64,000 nucleotides of DNA from Verrucomicrobiota bacterium. GTDB lineage: Bacteria; Verrucomicrobiota; Verrucomicrobiia; Limisphaerales; JACQFS01. The stretch spans positions 1-64,000 of the forward strand of contig JACQFS010000015.1 in NCBI GenBank assembly GCA_016199935.1, in the 5' to 3' direction. This document shows, piece by piece, positions 27,454 to 37,904 of the stretch. Numbering within the stretch: position 1 is the first letter of the stretch; the number at the start of each line of letters is the position of its first letter. The position numbers and the translations under genes were made by a program. Under the pieces are notes generated by a model, which searched no databases, had not been told where the DNA came from, and saw nothing but the letters and a program-made list of their open reading frames with translations.

Positions 27454-28638
27454 ATGTTTGATTCCTTCCAACCTCACGTTCTGAAACAGCTCGCGGACAT
27501 CCGCGCCGCGGGCACCTACAAGCGCGAGCGCGTCATCCTCACGCCGCAGGGCACGACCATCCGCGTGGCCGATGGCAAGCCGGTGCTGAATCTTTGCGCG
27601 AACAATTACCTCGGTCTCGCGCAGCATCCCGACGTGAAAGCCGCCGCGCACGCCGCGCTCGATCAATGGGGCTACGGCTGCGCGAGCGTGCGGTTCATAT
27701 GCGGCACGCAGGGCGTCCACAAGCAGCTTGAGCAAAAGCTCAGCGAGTTTCTCGGGACGGAGGACACGATTCTATACGGCTCGTGCTTCGATGCGAACGG
27801 CGGGCTGTTCGAGACGTTGCTCGGCGCGGAGGACACCATCATCAGCGATGAGTTGAACCATGCCTCGATCATCGACGGCGTCCGGCTTTGCAAAGCGCAG
27901 CGCCATCGCTACCGCAACAACGACATGGCCGATCTCGAAGCGAAGCTGAAGGAGGCGAGCGGCGCGCGCTTCCGCATGATCGCAACCGATGGCGCGTTCT
28001 CGATGGACGGCTACATCGCGAACCTCCGCGCCATCTGCGACCTCGCCGACAAATACAACGCCCTCGTTATGGTGGACGACTCGCACGCCGTCGGCTTCAT
28101 GGGCCGCACCGGCCGCGGCACGCACGAGCATTGCGACGTGATGGGTCGCGTGGACATTCTCACCGGCACGCTCGGCAAGGCGCTCGGCGGCGCGAGCGGC
28201 GGTTACACCAGCGGACGCAAGGGGATCATCGAACTCCTCCGCCAGCGCTCGCGCCCTTATCTGTTCAGCAACACCCTCGCGCCCACCATCGCCGGCGCGT
28301 CGCTCAAGGTTCTCGAACTGCTCACCCAATCCACCGCGCTGCGCGACAAGCTGGAGTCGAACACGAAATTCTTCCGCGACGGCATGGGCAAACTCGGCTT
28401 CGCCATCCTGCCCGGCACGCATCCGATCTGCCCCGTGATGCTCGGCGACGCCGCGCTCGCCACGAAGTTCGCCGACGCGATGCTCGCGCACGGCGTTTAC
28501 GTCATCGGCTTCAGCTACCCTGTCGTGCCGCAGGGCAAGGCCCGCATCCGGACGCAGATCAGCGCCGCGCATTCACGCGAGGAATTGCAACTTGCGCTCG
28601 ACGCTTTCGCCGCCGTGAAGAAGGAGCTTGGCCTGTGA
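27454..28638 (+). CDS. kbl: Glycine C-acetyltransferase (2-amino-3-ketobutyrate CoA ligase)
   Basis: [59 protein letters not shown]. Confidence 0.94.
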   Translation: MFDSFQPHVLKQLADIRAAGTYKRERVILTPQGTTIRVADGKPVLNLCANNYLGLAQHPDVKAAAHAALDQWGYGCASVRFICGTQGVHKQLEQKLSEFLGTEDTILYGSCFDANGGLFETLLGAEDTIISDELNHASIIDGVRLCKAQRHRYRNNDMADLEAKLKEASGARFRMIATDGAFSMDGYIANLRAICDLADKYNALVMVDDSHAVGFMGRTGRGTHEHCDVMGRVDILTGTLGKALGGASGGYTSGRKGIIELLRQRSRPYLFSNTLAPTIAGASLKVLELLTQSTALRDKLESNTKFFRDGMGKLGFAILPGTHPICPVMLGDAALATKFADAMLAHGVYVIGFSYPVVPQGKARIRTQISAAHSREELQLALDAFAAVKKELGL

Positions 28639-29294
28639 AAATATTTTTCACTCCGCTGCTCTCGTTACTTCTTTGTGGAACCGCCGTGTGCGCGGCCGAC
28701 TCTCACGCGCGCATCCACGTGGACTGGTCCGCCGCGCCCGAGTGCGAGGCGTTCGCGCGCAAGTCGCAGGCGCAGTGCGAAGAGTGGTATCCCCGCATCA
28801 ATGAGTTGCTCAATGGCAAGGACGCGCCGCTGCCTTACGCGGAAATTTTTCTCAAGTTCGCGCCGATGAAAGGCGTCGCCGCGACGAGCGGCAACCGCAT
28901 CACCGTCTCCGCCGAGTGGGTGACGAGGAAGGCGACGAACGACTACGGCATGGTCATCCACGAGCTGACGCACATCGTGCAGGACTATCACGGGCGCGGC
29001 CTCGGCTGGCTCACCGAGGGCATCGCCGACTACGTCCGGCATCGCCACTTCGAGTCGGGCGCGTGGAAGCCGGTCATCAATCCCGAAAAGGACAGTTACA
29101 AGCAGGGCTACAAAAGCGCCGCCGCATTTCTGATGTGGCTCGAAGGGACGAAGGACAAGGACATCGTCCGCAAGCTCAACACCGCCTCGCGCGAGAACAA
29201 GGCCACGCCCGCGCTCTTCCACGAACTGCTCGGCAAGGAGTTGGATGAGTTGTGGAGCGAGTTCGCCGCGACGATGAAGAAGCCGGCGCGGTGA
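28635..29294 (+). CDS. Secreted basic-secretory-protein-like metallopeptidase
   Basis: GTG start overlapping kbl stop; signal peptide; [34 protein letters not shown]. Confidence 0.8.
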   Translation: MKIFFTPLLSLLLCGTAVCAADSHARIHVDWSAAPECEAFARKSQAQCEEWYPRINELLNGKDAPLPYAEIFLKFAPMKGVAATSGNRITVSAEWVTRKATNDYGMVIHELTHIVQDYHGRGLGWLTEGIADYVRHRHFESGAWKPVINPEKDSYKQGYKSAAAFLMWLEGTKDKDIVRKLNTASRENKATPALFHELLGKELDELWSEFAATMKKPAR

Positions 29295-29323
29295 GTTGGA
29301 ACCGCAGATCAACGGCTGACCTC

Positions 29324-29944
29324 ATGCAACCCTGGCTCGAATATCTCGCCGTCGCCGTGTGCGCCATCTCGGGCGCGCTCGCGGCGGCGGGCAAGCGGCT
29401 CGATCTTTTCGGCGTCATCGTGCTCGCGGTCGTGACGGCGGTGGGCGGCGGGACGATTCGCGACCTGTGCCTCGGCGCGAAGCCGGTGTTCTGGATCGAG
29501 AACCCCAGCCTCATCGTCGTCGCCACGCTCACCGCGCTCGCCACGTTCGTCGTCGCGCGCTTCTGGACGATGCCGCAGCGCGCGTTGCTCGTGGCGGATG
29601 CGTTCGGCCTCGCGCTCTTCACCATCGCTGGCACGGAGAAATCGCTGCTGCTCCAAACCTCCGGTGTCATCGCCGTCATGCTCGGCGTGATCACGGGCGT
29701 CGCGGGCGGCGTTTTGCGCGACGTGTTGCGGCGCGAGGTGCCGCTCGTGTTCCAGCCGGAGATCTACCTTTATGCGACGGCGGCATTTTGCGGGGCCACT
29801 GCGTTCGTGACGCTCGACAAGTTTTTCCCGGACTCGCCCGCCAACCGGCTCATCGCGATGGCGCTCATACTCAGCCTGCGCCTCGCGGCGATGTGGTGGA
29901 AGCTACGGTTGCCCGTGTTCAAATCGCGCGACGGGCAGACATGA
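29324..29944 (+). CDS. TRIC-type / UPF0126 membrane protein
   Basis: GVIVLAVVTAVGGGTIRDLCLG and GVITGVAGGVLRDVLRREVPLV duplicated GGxxRD motifs. Confidence 0.88.
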   Translation: MQPWLEYLAVAVCAISGALAAAGKRLDLFGVIVLAVVTAVGGGTIRDLCLGAKPVFWIENPSLIVVATLTALATFVVARFWTMPQRALLVADAFGLALFTIAGTEKSLLLQTSGVIAVMLGVITGVAGGVLRDVLRREVPLVFQPEIYLYATAAFCGATAFVTLDKFFPDSPANRLIAMALILSLRLAAMWWKLRLPVFKSRDGQT

Positions 29945-32900
29945 AACCGCTTTGCGACCAGAGCTTGATTGATCGCGCCGTCGAACTCGCACGCGTGCTC
30001 CAGCAGCGCGCGGGTGAATTGCAGACGCCCGCCGAGCGCCGCCAGCAGGCCGAACTGGACCGCATGCTCCAGACGCCCGCCGACAAGGCCACGCTCGTCC
30101 AGCTCACCGACCAGGCGTTTCGCTCGCGCCAGTCCGCGCGCGTGGCGGAGCAGTTCACGCACATCCTCGACGTGCAGGGCGTGCCGCGCTTTTTTAATCC
30201 GCTCGACCGCGCGCTCATGCGCGGCTTCCAAACTTTCGGCGCGTGGCTCCCCGGCGTCGCCGTGCCGCTCGTGAAGGAGCACATGCGCCACGAGACCGCG
30301 AATGTCGTCCTGCCCGCTGAGACCGAGCACCTCACGCGGCACTTGCGCGAACGCAGCGCCGAGGGCGTGCGGATGAACCTGAATTTTCTCGGCGAGGCGT
30401 TGCTCGGCGAGGAGGAGGCCGGGCATCGGCTGGAAAAATATCTCGCCGCGCTGCAACTCCCCGAGGTCGAGGTGCTGTCGGTGAAAATCTCGACGCTCTT
30501 TTCCCAAATCAATCCGCTCGCGCGCGAGCACACCTTGCGCGTGCTGTGCGAGCGGCTCGAACTGCTCTACCGCGCGGCGGACCGGGCGCGGTTTGCACTC
30601 AGTAGTGGCACAGGCGTCCCGCCTGTGAGTGGCAATCCCGACATTGCTCAGAAGGTTTCTGTGGACAGGCAGGATGCTTGTCCCACGATCGCGAAGTTTG
30701 TCTATCTCGACATGGAGGAATACCGCGATCTCTCGCTCACCGCCGAGGCGTTCATGCGCACGCTCGACCGGCGCGGCCTGGAGCAGGTGCGCGCCGGCAT
30801 CGCGTTGCAGGCTTACATTCCCGACAGCGCCCGCGTGCAGCGCACCATCAACGACTGGGCGCGCAAACGCGTCGCGCGCGGCGGTTCGCCCGTCACCATC
30901 CGAATCGTGAAAGGCGCGAACATGGAGATGGAACGCGTCGAGGCGTCGCTGCGCGACTGGCCGCAGGCGCCCTTCAAACGCAAGGTCGAGACCGACGCGA
31001 ACTACAAGCGGATGCTCGTCGAGGCGATGCGCCCGGAAAATCTGGCCGCCGTCCGCGTCGGCGTCGCGTCGCACAATCTTTTTGATCTCGCCTTCGGCCT
31101 CGTCCTCGCCGCCGAAGCGGATGCGGGCGACCACGTGCAATTCGAGATGCTCGAAGGCATGGCGAATCATCAACGCCGCGCGTTGCTGGAACATTCGCGC
31201 AACCTCTTGCTCTACGCGCCCGCGTGTCGCCGCGAGGAATTCCTCAACGCCATCGGCTACCTCATCCGCCGCCTCGACGAGAACACCGGCCCGGACAATT
31301 TCCTCCGCCACGCCTTCAGGCTCACGGTGGATTCGCCCGACTGGCACCAACTGGAGGGCGGTTTCCGCGAAGCTTTCACGGCGGAAACCTCCGACGCGCC
31401 GCGTCGCACGCAGGATCGGAGCACCGAGCGCTTTGACTCGCCCGTCGCCGAGATGTCGCTCAGCAACTTCCGCAACGAGCCGGATACCGATTGGTCGCTG
31501 CCGCAAAACAGCGCGTGGGCTGAGCAACTTGTCGCGCGTAAGGAACCCAGCACGCCCCGTATCCCGTGCGTTGTCGCGGGCGAGGAACTTCAGCCTGAGT
31601 CGCAGGCTGGCGTATGCACCGACCCGTCACGACCGGGTGTTGAACTTGCCCGCTACCGTCTGGGCACGGAAGCCGATGTGAACCGCACCGTCGCCTGCGC
31701 GAAGGCCGATCCCGGTGGCTGGCGTGCGATGAGCGTGGACACGCGCAGCGCCGTGCTCGGTCGCGTGGCGGAGGAACTCCGCCGGGCGCGCGGCGAGCTG
31801 ATGTGGACCGCGCTCGCCAATGGCGGGAAGATTCTTTCCGAGAGCGATCCCGAAGTGAGCGAGGCGGTGGACTTCGTGGAGTTCTACCGCGCCAGCGCTC
31901 GCACGTTCTTCGAATGGCCCGGCTTGCGTGCCGAGCCGCGCGGCGTGGTTGTGGTGGTTCCACCGTGGAATTTTCCCATCGCGATTCCGTGTGGCGGAAT
32001 CGCGGCGGCGCTCGCGGCGGGCAACACCGTCATCCTCAAGCCCGCGTCCGACACGGTGCTCATCGCATGGGAGCTGTGCCAGTGCTTCTGGCGTGCGGGC
32101 GTGCCGAGGACGGCGCTGCAATTCCTCCCGTGCCCCGGCGGCGGCGCGGGCGCGAAGCTTGTCGCGCATCCCGACGTGGACGCCGTGATCCTCACCGGCG
32201 GCACTGCGACGGCGCAGCGGATGCTCGACGCGAAACCTTCGCTGCATCTCTTCGCCGAGACGGGCGGCAAGAACGCCACCATCGTCACCGCGCTCAGCGA
32301 CCGCGAACTCGCCATCAAGCACGTCGTCCACAGCGCGTTCAGTCATAGCGGACAGAAATGTTCCGCCACGTCGCTGCTGCTGCTGGAGGCGGAGGTTTAC
32401 GACGACCCGCAATTCAAGCGGATGCTCTGCGACGCAGTGAAAAGTTTGAACGTCGGCAGCGCGTGGGATTTGCCCACGCGCGTCGGTCCGTGCATCCGTC
32501 CGCCTAGTGGTGATCTCGAAACCACGGAGTTCTTCGGCCCCGTGCTCGGCGTGATGCGCTTCGAGCGGCTGGAGGACGCTATCGAGATGGTCAACGCGAC
32601 CGGCTACGAACTCACGAGCGCGATCCACAGTCTCGACGACCGCGAGATTAAATTGTGGAAGTCACGCGTGCGCGCCGGAAACCTCTACATCAACCGCGGC
32701 ACCACGGGCGCGGTCGTGTTGCGCCAGCCGTTCGGCGGGATGGGGAAGAGCTGCTTCGGCGCGGGCATGAAAGCGGGCGGGCCGAATTACGTGGCGCAGT
32801 TCATGAGGTTCGCCGAATCGGATACGAACGCGGTGGAGAACTCCCCGCTTGCGAATCAGGATTTGGAATCGCTGCGTCTTGGGCTGCTTAATTCTTCAGA

Positions 32901-33480
32901 AGAGAAAATTAGAGTCTCGCCACCTCGACTCCTGCGGGCGTTGGCCAGTTACGGACGCTGGTGGCGCGAGGAATTCGGCGGCAAACACGATCACCTTCGA
33001 TTGCTGGGGCAGGACAATTTGCGGCGCTATCTGCCGTTTCGCTCGGTTCACCTGCGGGTCAACCGCGAGGATTCACTTTTTGAAATCATCGCCCGCGTGG
33101 CGGCCGCGCGAGCAACCGGCGCGCGGGTGATTGTCTCCCATTCGTCTGACACCGATTCGGCTGCCATCAAACTGCTCGAACAACTCACCGACTCGTGGGC
33201 CGCCGGCATCGAATTCGTCGAGGAGACAGATGCGCAACTCGCCGCCGCCATCCGCGAGGGACACGTGGAGCGCATCCGCACGGCGGGTCCGGGGCGTGTG
33301 AGCGAGGAAATGCTGCGCGCGGCGGCGGAGCATTTCGTCCACGTGGCGAGCGAGCCGGTGCTTGCCGAAGGACGCGTGGAGTTGCTCTGGTATCTGCGCG
33401 AACAAAGCGTCAGCTTTGATTATCACCGTTACGGAAACCTTGGCAGCCGCGCCGGTGAAGCGCGCCGCGAGCCGGAATGA
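29941..33480 (+). CDS. putA: Bifunctional proline dehydrogenase / delta-1-pyrroline-5-carboxylate dehydrogenase
   Basis: VYLDMEEYRDLSLT, IRIVKGANMEMERVEASL, GVASHNLFDLA (PRODH); PPWNFPIAIPCGGIAAALAAGNTVILKPA, HSGQKCSATSLLLL (ALDH). Confidence 0.9.
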   Translation: MKPLCDQSLIDRAVELARVLQQRAGELQTPAERRQQAELDRMLQTPADKATLVQLTDQAFRSRQSARVAEQFTHILDVQGVPRFFNPLDRALMRGFQTFGAWLPGVAVPLVKEHMRHETANVVLPAETEHLTRHLRERSAEGVRMNLNFLGEALLGEEEAGHRLEKYLAALQLPEVEVLSVKISTLFSQINPLAREHTLRVLCERLELLYRAADRARFALSSGTGVPPVSGNPDIAQKVSVDRQDACPTIAKFVYLDMEEYRDLSLTAEAFMRTLDRRGLEQVRAGIALQAYIPDSARVQRTINDWARKRVARGGSPVTIRIVKGANMEMERVEASLRDWPQAPFKRKVETDANYKRMLVEAMRPENLAAVRVGVASHNLFDLAFGLVLAAEADAGDHVQFEMLEGMANHQRRALLEHSRNLLLYAPACRREEFLNAIGYLIRRLDENTGPDNFLRHAFRLTVDSPDWHQLEGGFREAFTAETSDAPRRTQDRSTERFDSPVAEMSLSNFRNEPDTDWSLPQNSAWAEQLVARKEPSTPRIPCVVAGEELQPESQAGVCTDPSRPGVELARYRLGTEADVNRTVACAKADPGGWRAMSVDTRSAVLGRVAEELRRARGELMWTALANGGKILSESDPEVSEAVDFVEFYRASARTFFEWPGLRAEPRGVVVVVPPWNFPIAIPCGGIAAALAAGNTVILKPASDTVLIAWELCQCFWRAGVPRTALQFLPCPGGGAGAKLVAHPDVDAVILTGGTATAQRMLDAKPSLHLFAETGGKNATIVTALSDRELAIKHVVHSAFSHSGQKCSATSLLLLEAEVYDDPQFKRMLCDAVKSLNVGSAWDLPTRVGPCIRPPSGDLETTEFFGPVLGVMRFERLEDAIEMVNATGYELTSAIHSLDDREIKLWKSRVRAGNLYINRGTTGAVVLRQPFGGMGKSCFGAGMKAGGPNYVAQFMRFAESDTNAVENSPLANQDLESLRLGLLNSSEEKIRVSPPRLLRALASYGRWWREEFGGKHDHLRLLGQDNLRRYLPFRSVHLRVNREDSLFEIIARVAAARATGARVIVSHSSDTDSAAIKLLEQLTDSWAAGIEFVEETDAQLAAAIREGHVERIRTAGPGRVSEEMLRAAAEHFVHVASEPVLAEGRVELLWYLREQSVSFDYHRYGNLGSRAGEARREPE
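30604..30686. repeat. In-frame palindromic element inside putA
   Basis: agtggcacaggcgtcccgcctgtgagt ... gtggacaggcaggatgcttgtcccac; encodes SGTGVPPVSG...VDRQDACPT. Confidence 0.82.
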
Positions 33481-33487
33481 TTTAACC

Positions 33488-35686
33488 ATGAAACCAATCA
33501 GCATCCTCACCTCACTCCTCGTATTCGCCCGGACTCTTGACGCGCAAACCGCCTCCCCCGACCTCGCGCAGCTCACGCGTGGCGTGACGAAAATCGCCAG
33601 CCCCGGCACGCCGGGACGCGTGTGCGTGTTTGGCGACACAGCTTTTCCCATCGTCGTGGGTGGCGCGGGCAAGGGGCTCGTGCAGCCCGTCGTCGGCGCG
33701 GGCCGGCTCGGCGCGGGGCGCGTCGTGGTGTTCGGCCACGGCGGCTACTTCGACGCGGCGACGATGAAGGAAGGCGACAGCGGAAAATTTCTCGCGAACT
33801 GCATCACGTGGGCGGCGCGCGGCGCGGCCAAGCCCGAGGTCGTGGTGCTCGGCGGCAAGGGCGTGTCCGAAGGGTTGATCTCACTCGGCTTCGCGCCCGT
33901 GCCCGCCGACCTCGCGAAACTTTCGCCGAAGCAGGTGCTCTTCGCCGACGCGAGCCGCATCAAGCCGGGCGACGTCGAGACCATCGTGAAATTCATCCGC
34001 GCCGGCGGCGGCTGGATCACCGCCGGAACGGGCTGGGGCTGGAAGCAGTTGAACCCCGGCAAGGAACTCGGCACCGACCTGATCGGCAATCGCATCCTGC
34101 ACCTCGCGGGCGTGCTGATCGCGGACGGAACCTCGACCGACACGACGGCGAACGGCTTCACCGTCGGCGGCGACATCCCGCTGCTCGCGCACGCGGGACG
34201 GGCGCTCTCTTCGGCCATCGCGAGCACCGGCGGCGCGGTGAAACTCAGCAAGTCCGACGCGGCGCTCGCGAGTGCTTCGCTCGTCGGCGCGATGGAAAGC
34301 CTGCCGGCGAATGACACGCAGTTCCTCCCGCGCCTGCGCTCGCTCGCGGCCAATCCGAAAGTTGTCGCCGTGCCGTCGGCCAAGACGCCCGTGAAGTCGG
34401 ATAATTTCGCCGGGCGGATGCTGGTGACGATGCAGGGCCAGTCGCTGCGCAAGCTCGCGCCGGAGCAGACGCGCGCGCATCCGGCGGCGGAATTTTTCCC
34501 CGGCCCAGTGCCGAAGACCGCGGCGCGCCTCGCGAGCGCGAGCGTGAGCGTGGACACGAAGATTCCCGCGTGGCACAGCACCGGCCTCTACGCCGCGCCG
34601 GGCGAGTTGATCACGGTCACGGTTCCGGCCGAAGCCGCGAAGAAAAAGTTGCGCGTCCGCATCGGCTCGCACACGGATCATTTGTGGCAGTTGGATTCGT
34701 GGAAACGCTTTCCGGAAATCTCGCGCGAGTTCCCGCTCGACGCGGCGGTCACGCGCGCAGCGAATGCGTTCGGCGGCTTGATCTACATCGAAGTGCCGAA
34801 CGACTCCGCGCTCGGCCGGATCAACGTCACGATTCAGAACGCCGTGGCCGCGCCGCGTTTCGTGCTCGGCCAGACCGATCTCGCGACATGGCGCTCAAAG
34901 CTGCGAGCGCTGCCCGCGCCATGGGCGGAGATCGAGGGCGCGAAGTTGATCGTCACGCTGCCCGCCGAAAATGTCCGCACGCTCGATGACCCGGACGAGG
35001 TCGCGAAGTATTGGGACCGCGTCGTCACAGCCGAGGACGAGCTGTCCGGCGTGAACGACCGCGTGCGCCCGGAGCGCTTCGTCCTCGATCAGCAGATTTC
35101 CGCTGGCTACATGCACTCGGGCTATCCGATCATGGCGTGGCTCGATCAATCGGACAAAGTCGCGAACATGGCCGCGCTGAAGCAGGGCAACTGGGGTTTC
35201 TACCACGAGCTTGGCCACAATCATCAGAAAGGCGACTGGACCTTCGAGGGCACGACAGAAGTGACGTGCAACCTTTTCAGCTTTTACATTTTCGACAAAC
35301 TCTGCGGCGTGAAGCCGCGCGACTACGTCCACGGCCGGGGCGAGGCCAAGGTCATCGAGCTGCACAAAAAATATTTCGCGGGCGGCGCGGCGAGCTTCGA
35401 GCGGTGGAAGGCGGACCCGTTCACGGCGCTGTGCATGTATGCGCAGTTGCAGGACGCGTTCGGGTGGGAGGCTTACCAGAAAGTTTTCATCGAGTATCGC
35501 GACCTGCCGGACGGCCAGCGGCCCAAGAGCGACCAGGACAGGCGCGACCAGTGGATGGTGCGCTTCTCGAAGACGGTCGGAAAAAATCTCGCGCCGTTCT
35601 TCCGCAAATGGGGTGTGCCGGTGACCGACGCGGCGGCGCAATCCGTCGCGAGCCTGCCCGCGTGGATGCCGGTGGACATGAAGTAA
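33488..35686 (+). CDS. M60-like metallopeptidase with TCAF/FAM115-like N-terminus
   Basis: FYHELGHNHQKGDWTFEGTTEVTCNLFSFYI (HExxH...E); GRVVVFGHGGYF, GGGWITAGTGWGW. Confidence 0.85.
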   Translation: MKPISILTSLLVFARTLDAQTASPDLAQLTRGVTKIASPGTPGRVCVFGDTAFPIVVGGAGKGLVQPVVGAGRLGAGRVVVFGHGGYFDAATMKEGDSGKFLANCITWAARGAAKPEVVVLGGKGVSEGLISLGFAPVPADLAKLSPKQVLFADASRIKPGDVETIVKFIRAGGGWITAGTGWGWKQLNPGKELGTDLIGNRILHLAGVLIADGTSTDTTANGFTVGGDIPLLAHAGRALSSAIASTGGAVKLSKSDAALASASLVGAMESLPANDTQFLPRLRSLAANPKVVAVPSAKTPVKSDNFAGRMLVTMQGQSLRKLAPEQTRAHPAAEFFPGPVPKTAARLASASVSVDTKIPAWHSTGLYAAPGELITVTVPAEAAKKKLRVRIGSHTDHLWQLDSWKRFPEISREFPLDAAVTRAANAFGGLIYIEVPNDSALGRINVTIQNAVAAPRFVLGQTDLATWRSKLRALPAPWAEIEGAKLIVTLPAENVRTLDDPDEVAKYWDRVVTAEDELSGVNDRVRPERFVLDQQISAGYMHSGYPIMAWLDQSDKVANMAALKQGNWGFYHELGHNHQKGDWTFEGTTEVTCNLFSFYIFDKLCGVKPRDYVHGRGEAKVIELHKKYFAGGAASFERWKADPFTALCMYAQLQDAFGWEAYQKVFIEYRDLPDGQRPKSDQDRRDQWMVRFSKTVGKNLAPFFRKWGVPVTDAAAQSVASLPAWMPVDMK

Positions 35687-35786
35687 GCGTCGGCTCACGC
35701 GGCCATTTAGTTTTTTTCCAAGCCAGCACGCGACGTTGCGCGTCACCGCGATTGCCTGCCGCGTCGGGCCGCGTCACAGTGGCCGC

Positions 35787-36911
35787 ATGAAATTCACCTT
35801 CTCGGCTTGCGGCCCTTTCGCGCTCGCCGCTTTCGCCGCTGCGCTCATCGGATTGACCTCGTGCTCGACGCCGCCTGCCGGTGGCGAGCGCCATCTGCTC
35901 TACGTCGCCGTGCCGGGCATCCGCAACCAGCTCGAGTTCGGCGGGCATGGCGTGCTCGTGTTCGACATGGATCGCGGGCACCAGTTCGTGAAGCGCATCC
36001 CCGCCGCCGGCCTCGACGCGAAGGGCGTGCCGGTGAACGTGAAGGGCATCTGCGCCAGCGCGCCCACGCAGCGGCTCTACGTGACCACGACGAACACGCT
36101 CACGTGCTTCGACCTCGTGTCGGAAAAAATCCTTTGGGAGAAACCTTACGAGGGCGGTTGCGACCGCATGGCCATCGCGCCCAACGGAAAATTTCTCTAC
36201 GTGCCGTCGTTCGAGAAGGACCACTGGCACGTGGTGGACGGGGCGAGCGGCGCGGTCATCAAGAAAATTTCAATCCGCGCGGGCGCGCACAACACCATCG
36301 TGGGCCTCGACGGACGCCACGCGTATCTCGCCGGCCTCAAGTCGCCGCTGCTGCGCGTGACGGACACGGCGACGCACACGGTCACGCGCGAGGTCGGGCC
36401 GTTCAGCCATTCCATCCGGCCCTTCACCATCAACGGCGCGCAGACGCTCTGCTTCGTGAATGTGAACGAGCTGCTCGGCTTCGAGATCGGCGATTTGCGC
36501 TCGGGGAAAATGCTCCATCGCGTCGAGGTGAAGGGTTTTGAAATGGGCCCGGTGAAACGCCACGGCTGCCCGAGCCACGGCATCGGCCTCACGCCGGACG
36601 AAAAGGAAATCTGGGTCACTGACGGGCACAACCAGCAACTCCACATTTTCGACGCGACGGTGATGCCGCCGAAGCAAATCCAGAGCATCGCCGTGCGCGA
36701 CCAGCCGGGCTGGGTGACCTTCAGCCTCGACGGCCGCTACGCGTATCCCTCGACGGGCGAGGTCATCGAAGTCGCGACTAAGAAAATCCTCACCGGCCTC
36801 ACCGACGAACACGGCGTGGCCGTGCACAGCGAGAAGATGGTGGAGATTGTTTGGGCGGGTGGACGGCCCGTGCGCACGGGCGACCAGTTCGGGCTGGGGC
36901 GCGTGCGGTGA
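35787..36911 (+). CDS. YncE-like beta-propeller lipoprotein
   Basis: Lipobox-like ALIGLTSCSTP; repeated propeller blades (YVAVPGIRNQLEFGGHGVLVFDMD). Confidence 0.82.
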   Translation: MKFTFSACGPFALAAFAAALIGLTSCSTPPAGGERHLLYVAVPGIRNQLEFGGHGVLVFDMDRGHQFVKRIPAAGLDAKGVPVNVKGICASAPTQRLYVTTTNTLTCFDLVSEKILWEKPYEGGCDRMAIAPNGKFLYVPSFEKDHWHVVDGASGAVIKKISIRAGAHNTIVGLDGRHAYLAGLKSPLLRVTDTATHTVTREVGPFSHSIRPFTINGAQTLCFVNVNELLGFEIGDLRSGKMLHRVEVKGFEMGPVKRHGCPSHGIGLTPDEKEIWVTDGHNQQLHIFDATVMPPKQIQSIAVRDQPGWVTFSLDGRYAYPSTGEVIEVATKKILTGLTDEHGVAVHSEKMVEIVWAGGRPVRTGDQFGLGRVR

Positions 36912-36946
36912 GCAACGGGGTGGCGCAGCACCGCGGCCCCCCGCAT

Positions 36947-37798
36947 TCAAGACTGGCCGGAAACCCGGAACCGGATTGCTTCGGACGCGGTCGGTGCGGC
37001 GGCCGAGGGTCGGTTCATGGTCGCATCCATCCGGCGATGTTCGTCCGCCGTCGGGCTGCGGGAGAAGGCGAGGTAGAGAAAACCCAGGAGCGAAGTGACG
37101 GGCAGGATCAGCATGACCGTGAGCCACGCGCTCTTCTTGCGGACACGGACGATGTTCACGCTCCAGACGATGTGGGCGACCGGCGCGGCCACGAGGGAAA
37201 CCAGAAACCACCACCACGGCAGGCGCGCGGCGCGGAGCAGCGGAAAAATCTGAAGCACCGGCAGCCATGCCACGATGCCGGGGTTGACGACGGACTTGAC
37301 GCAAATCAGATAGCAGCACCAACCGTAGAAGAGCCAGCCGACCACCAGCCCGAGCACCAAGCCCGCGACCATCGCCGGAGTCAGTTTTATTTCGCGGCCG
37401 GCCACGACGAAATCCATCGCCCAGTGGGCGGGCAGCTCGGGCAGTTGGAATTTTGACGGCACCGGTTCGGCCTTGGGTTTCGCCCCCATGCGCGGGAGCT
37501 TCGAGCGCACCGAGTCGATCTCCGCGAGCGAGTCCGGTTCGATCTCCTTCAACTTGATGTTCAGCACGCCGCCGGGATGGGAGATGAACAGGTCCGTGTC
37601 GCTGATCGCGCGCAGCGTCACGTTTGTGTAGGTCACTGTCTTGGTCTTGAGCACGGGGACGGTCTCGCCCTCCGTGCGCTCGACGACCGCCGCCCGGTCC
37701 GTCTCGGGCACGGCGGCGCGGAGGTTAAGCGTGGAAACGCACGCGGCCAGGGCGATCCACCCTCGCACCGCCCGGCTCCAATTCGGCTTCATAATCAT
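36947..37798 (-). CDS. Membrane protein with periplasmic N-terminal domain (DUF5684-like)
   Basis: Signal peptide, then GWLFYGWCCYLICVKSVVNPGIVAWLPVLQIFPLLRAARLPWWWF. Confidence 0.72.
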   Translation of the reverse strand: MIMKPNWSRAVRGWIALAACVSTLNLRAAVPETDRAAVVERTEGETVPVLKTKTVTYTNVTLRAISDTDLFISHPGGVLNIKLKEIEPDSLAEIDSVRSKLPRMGAKPKAEPVPSKFQLPELPAHWAMDFVVAGREIKLTPAMVAGLVLGLVVGWLFYGWCCYLICVKSVVNPGIVAWLPVLQIFPLLRAARLPWWWFLVSLVAAPVAHIVWSVNIVRVRKKSAWLTVMLILPVTSLLGFLYLAFSRSPTADEHRRMDATMNRPSAAAPTASEAIRFRVSGQS

Positions 37799-37904
37799 GG
37801 TTTTGATCCGGGCGCACCGGCCCGCACCGGCCCGGAGACGCAAGGACGGTGCCAGTTTTTCCTGTCCCGCGCGCGCGTGGGCGCTAGGCTGCGCGCCCGG
37901 TCAA

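Noticed and set aside
25702-27735. 677-aa minus ORF read as one protein
   Set aside because: Only the last 199 residues (XRE-cupin) are real; the rest is antisense to tdh.
29359-29940. N-terminal extension of the putA ORF
   Set aside because: Overlaps the well-supported TRIC-like gene in another frame; ATG 29941 gives a natural PutA start with an ATGA overlap.
31574-31640. Another in-frame palindrome in putA (cagcctgagtcgcaggctg)
   Set aside because: Short palindrome only; surrounding protein looks like ordinary PutA sequence (DPSRPGVELARY), so not counted as an element copy.
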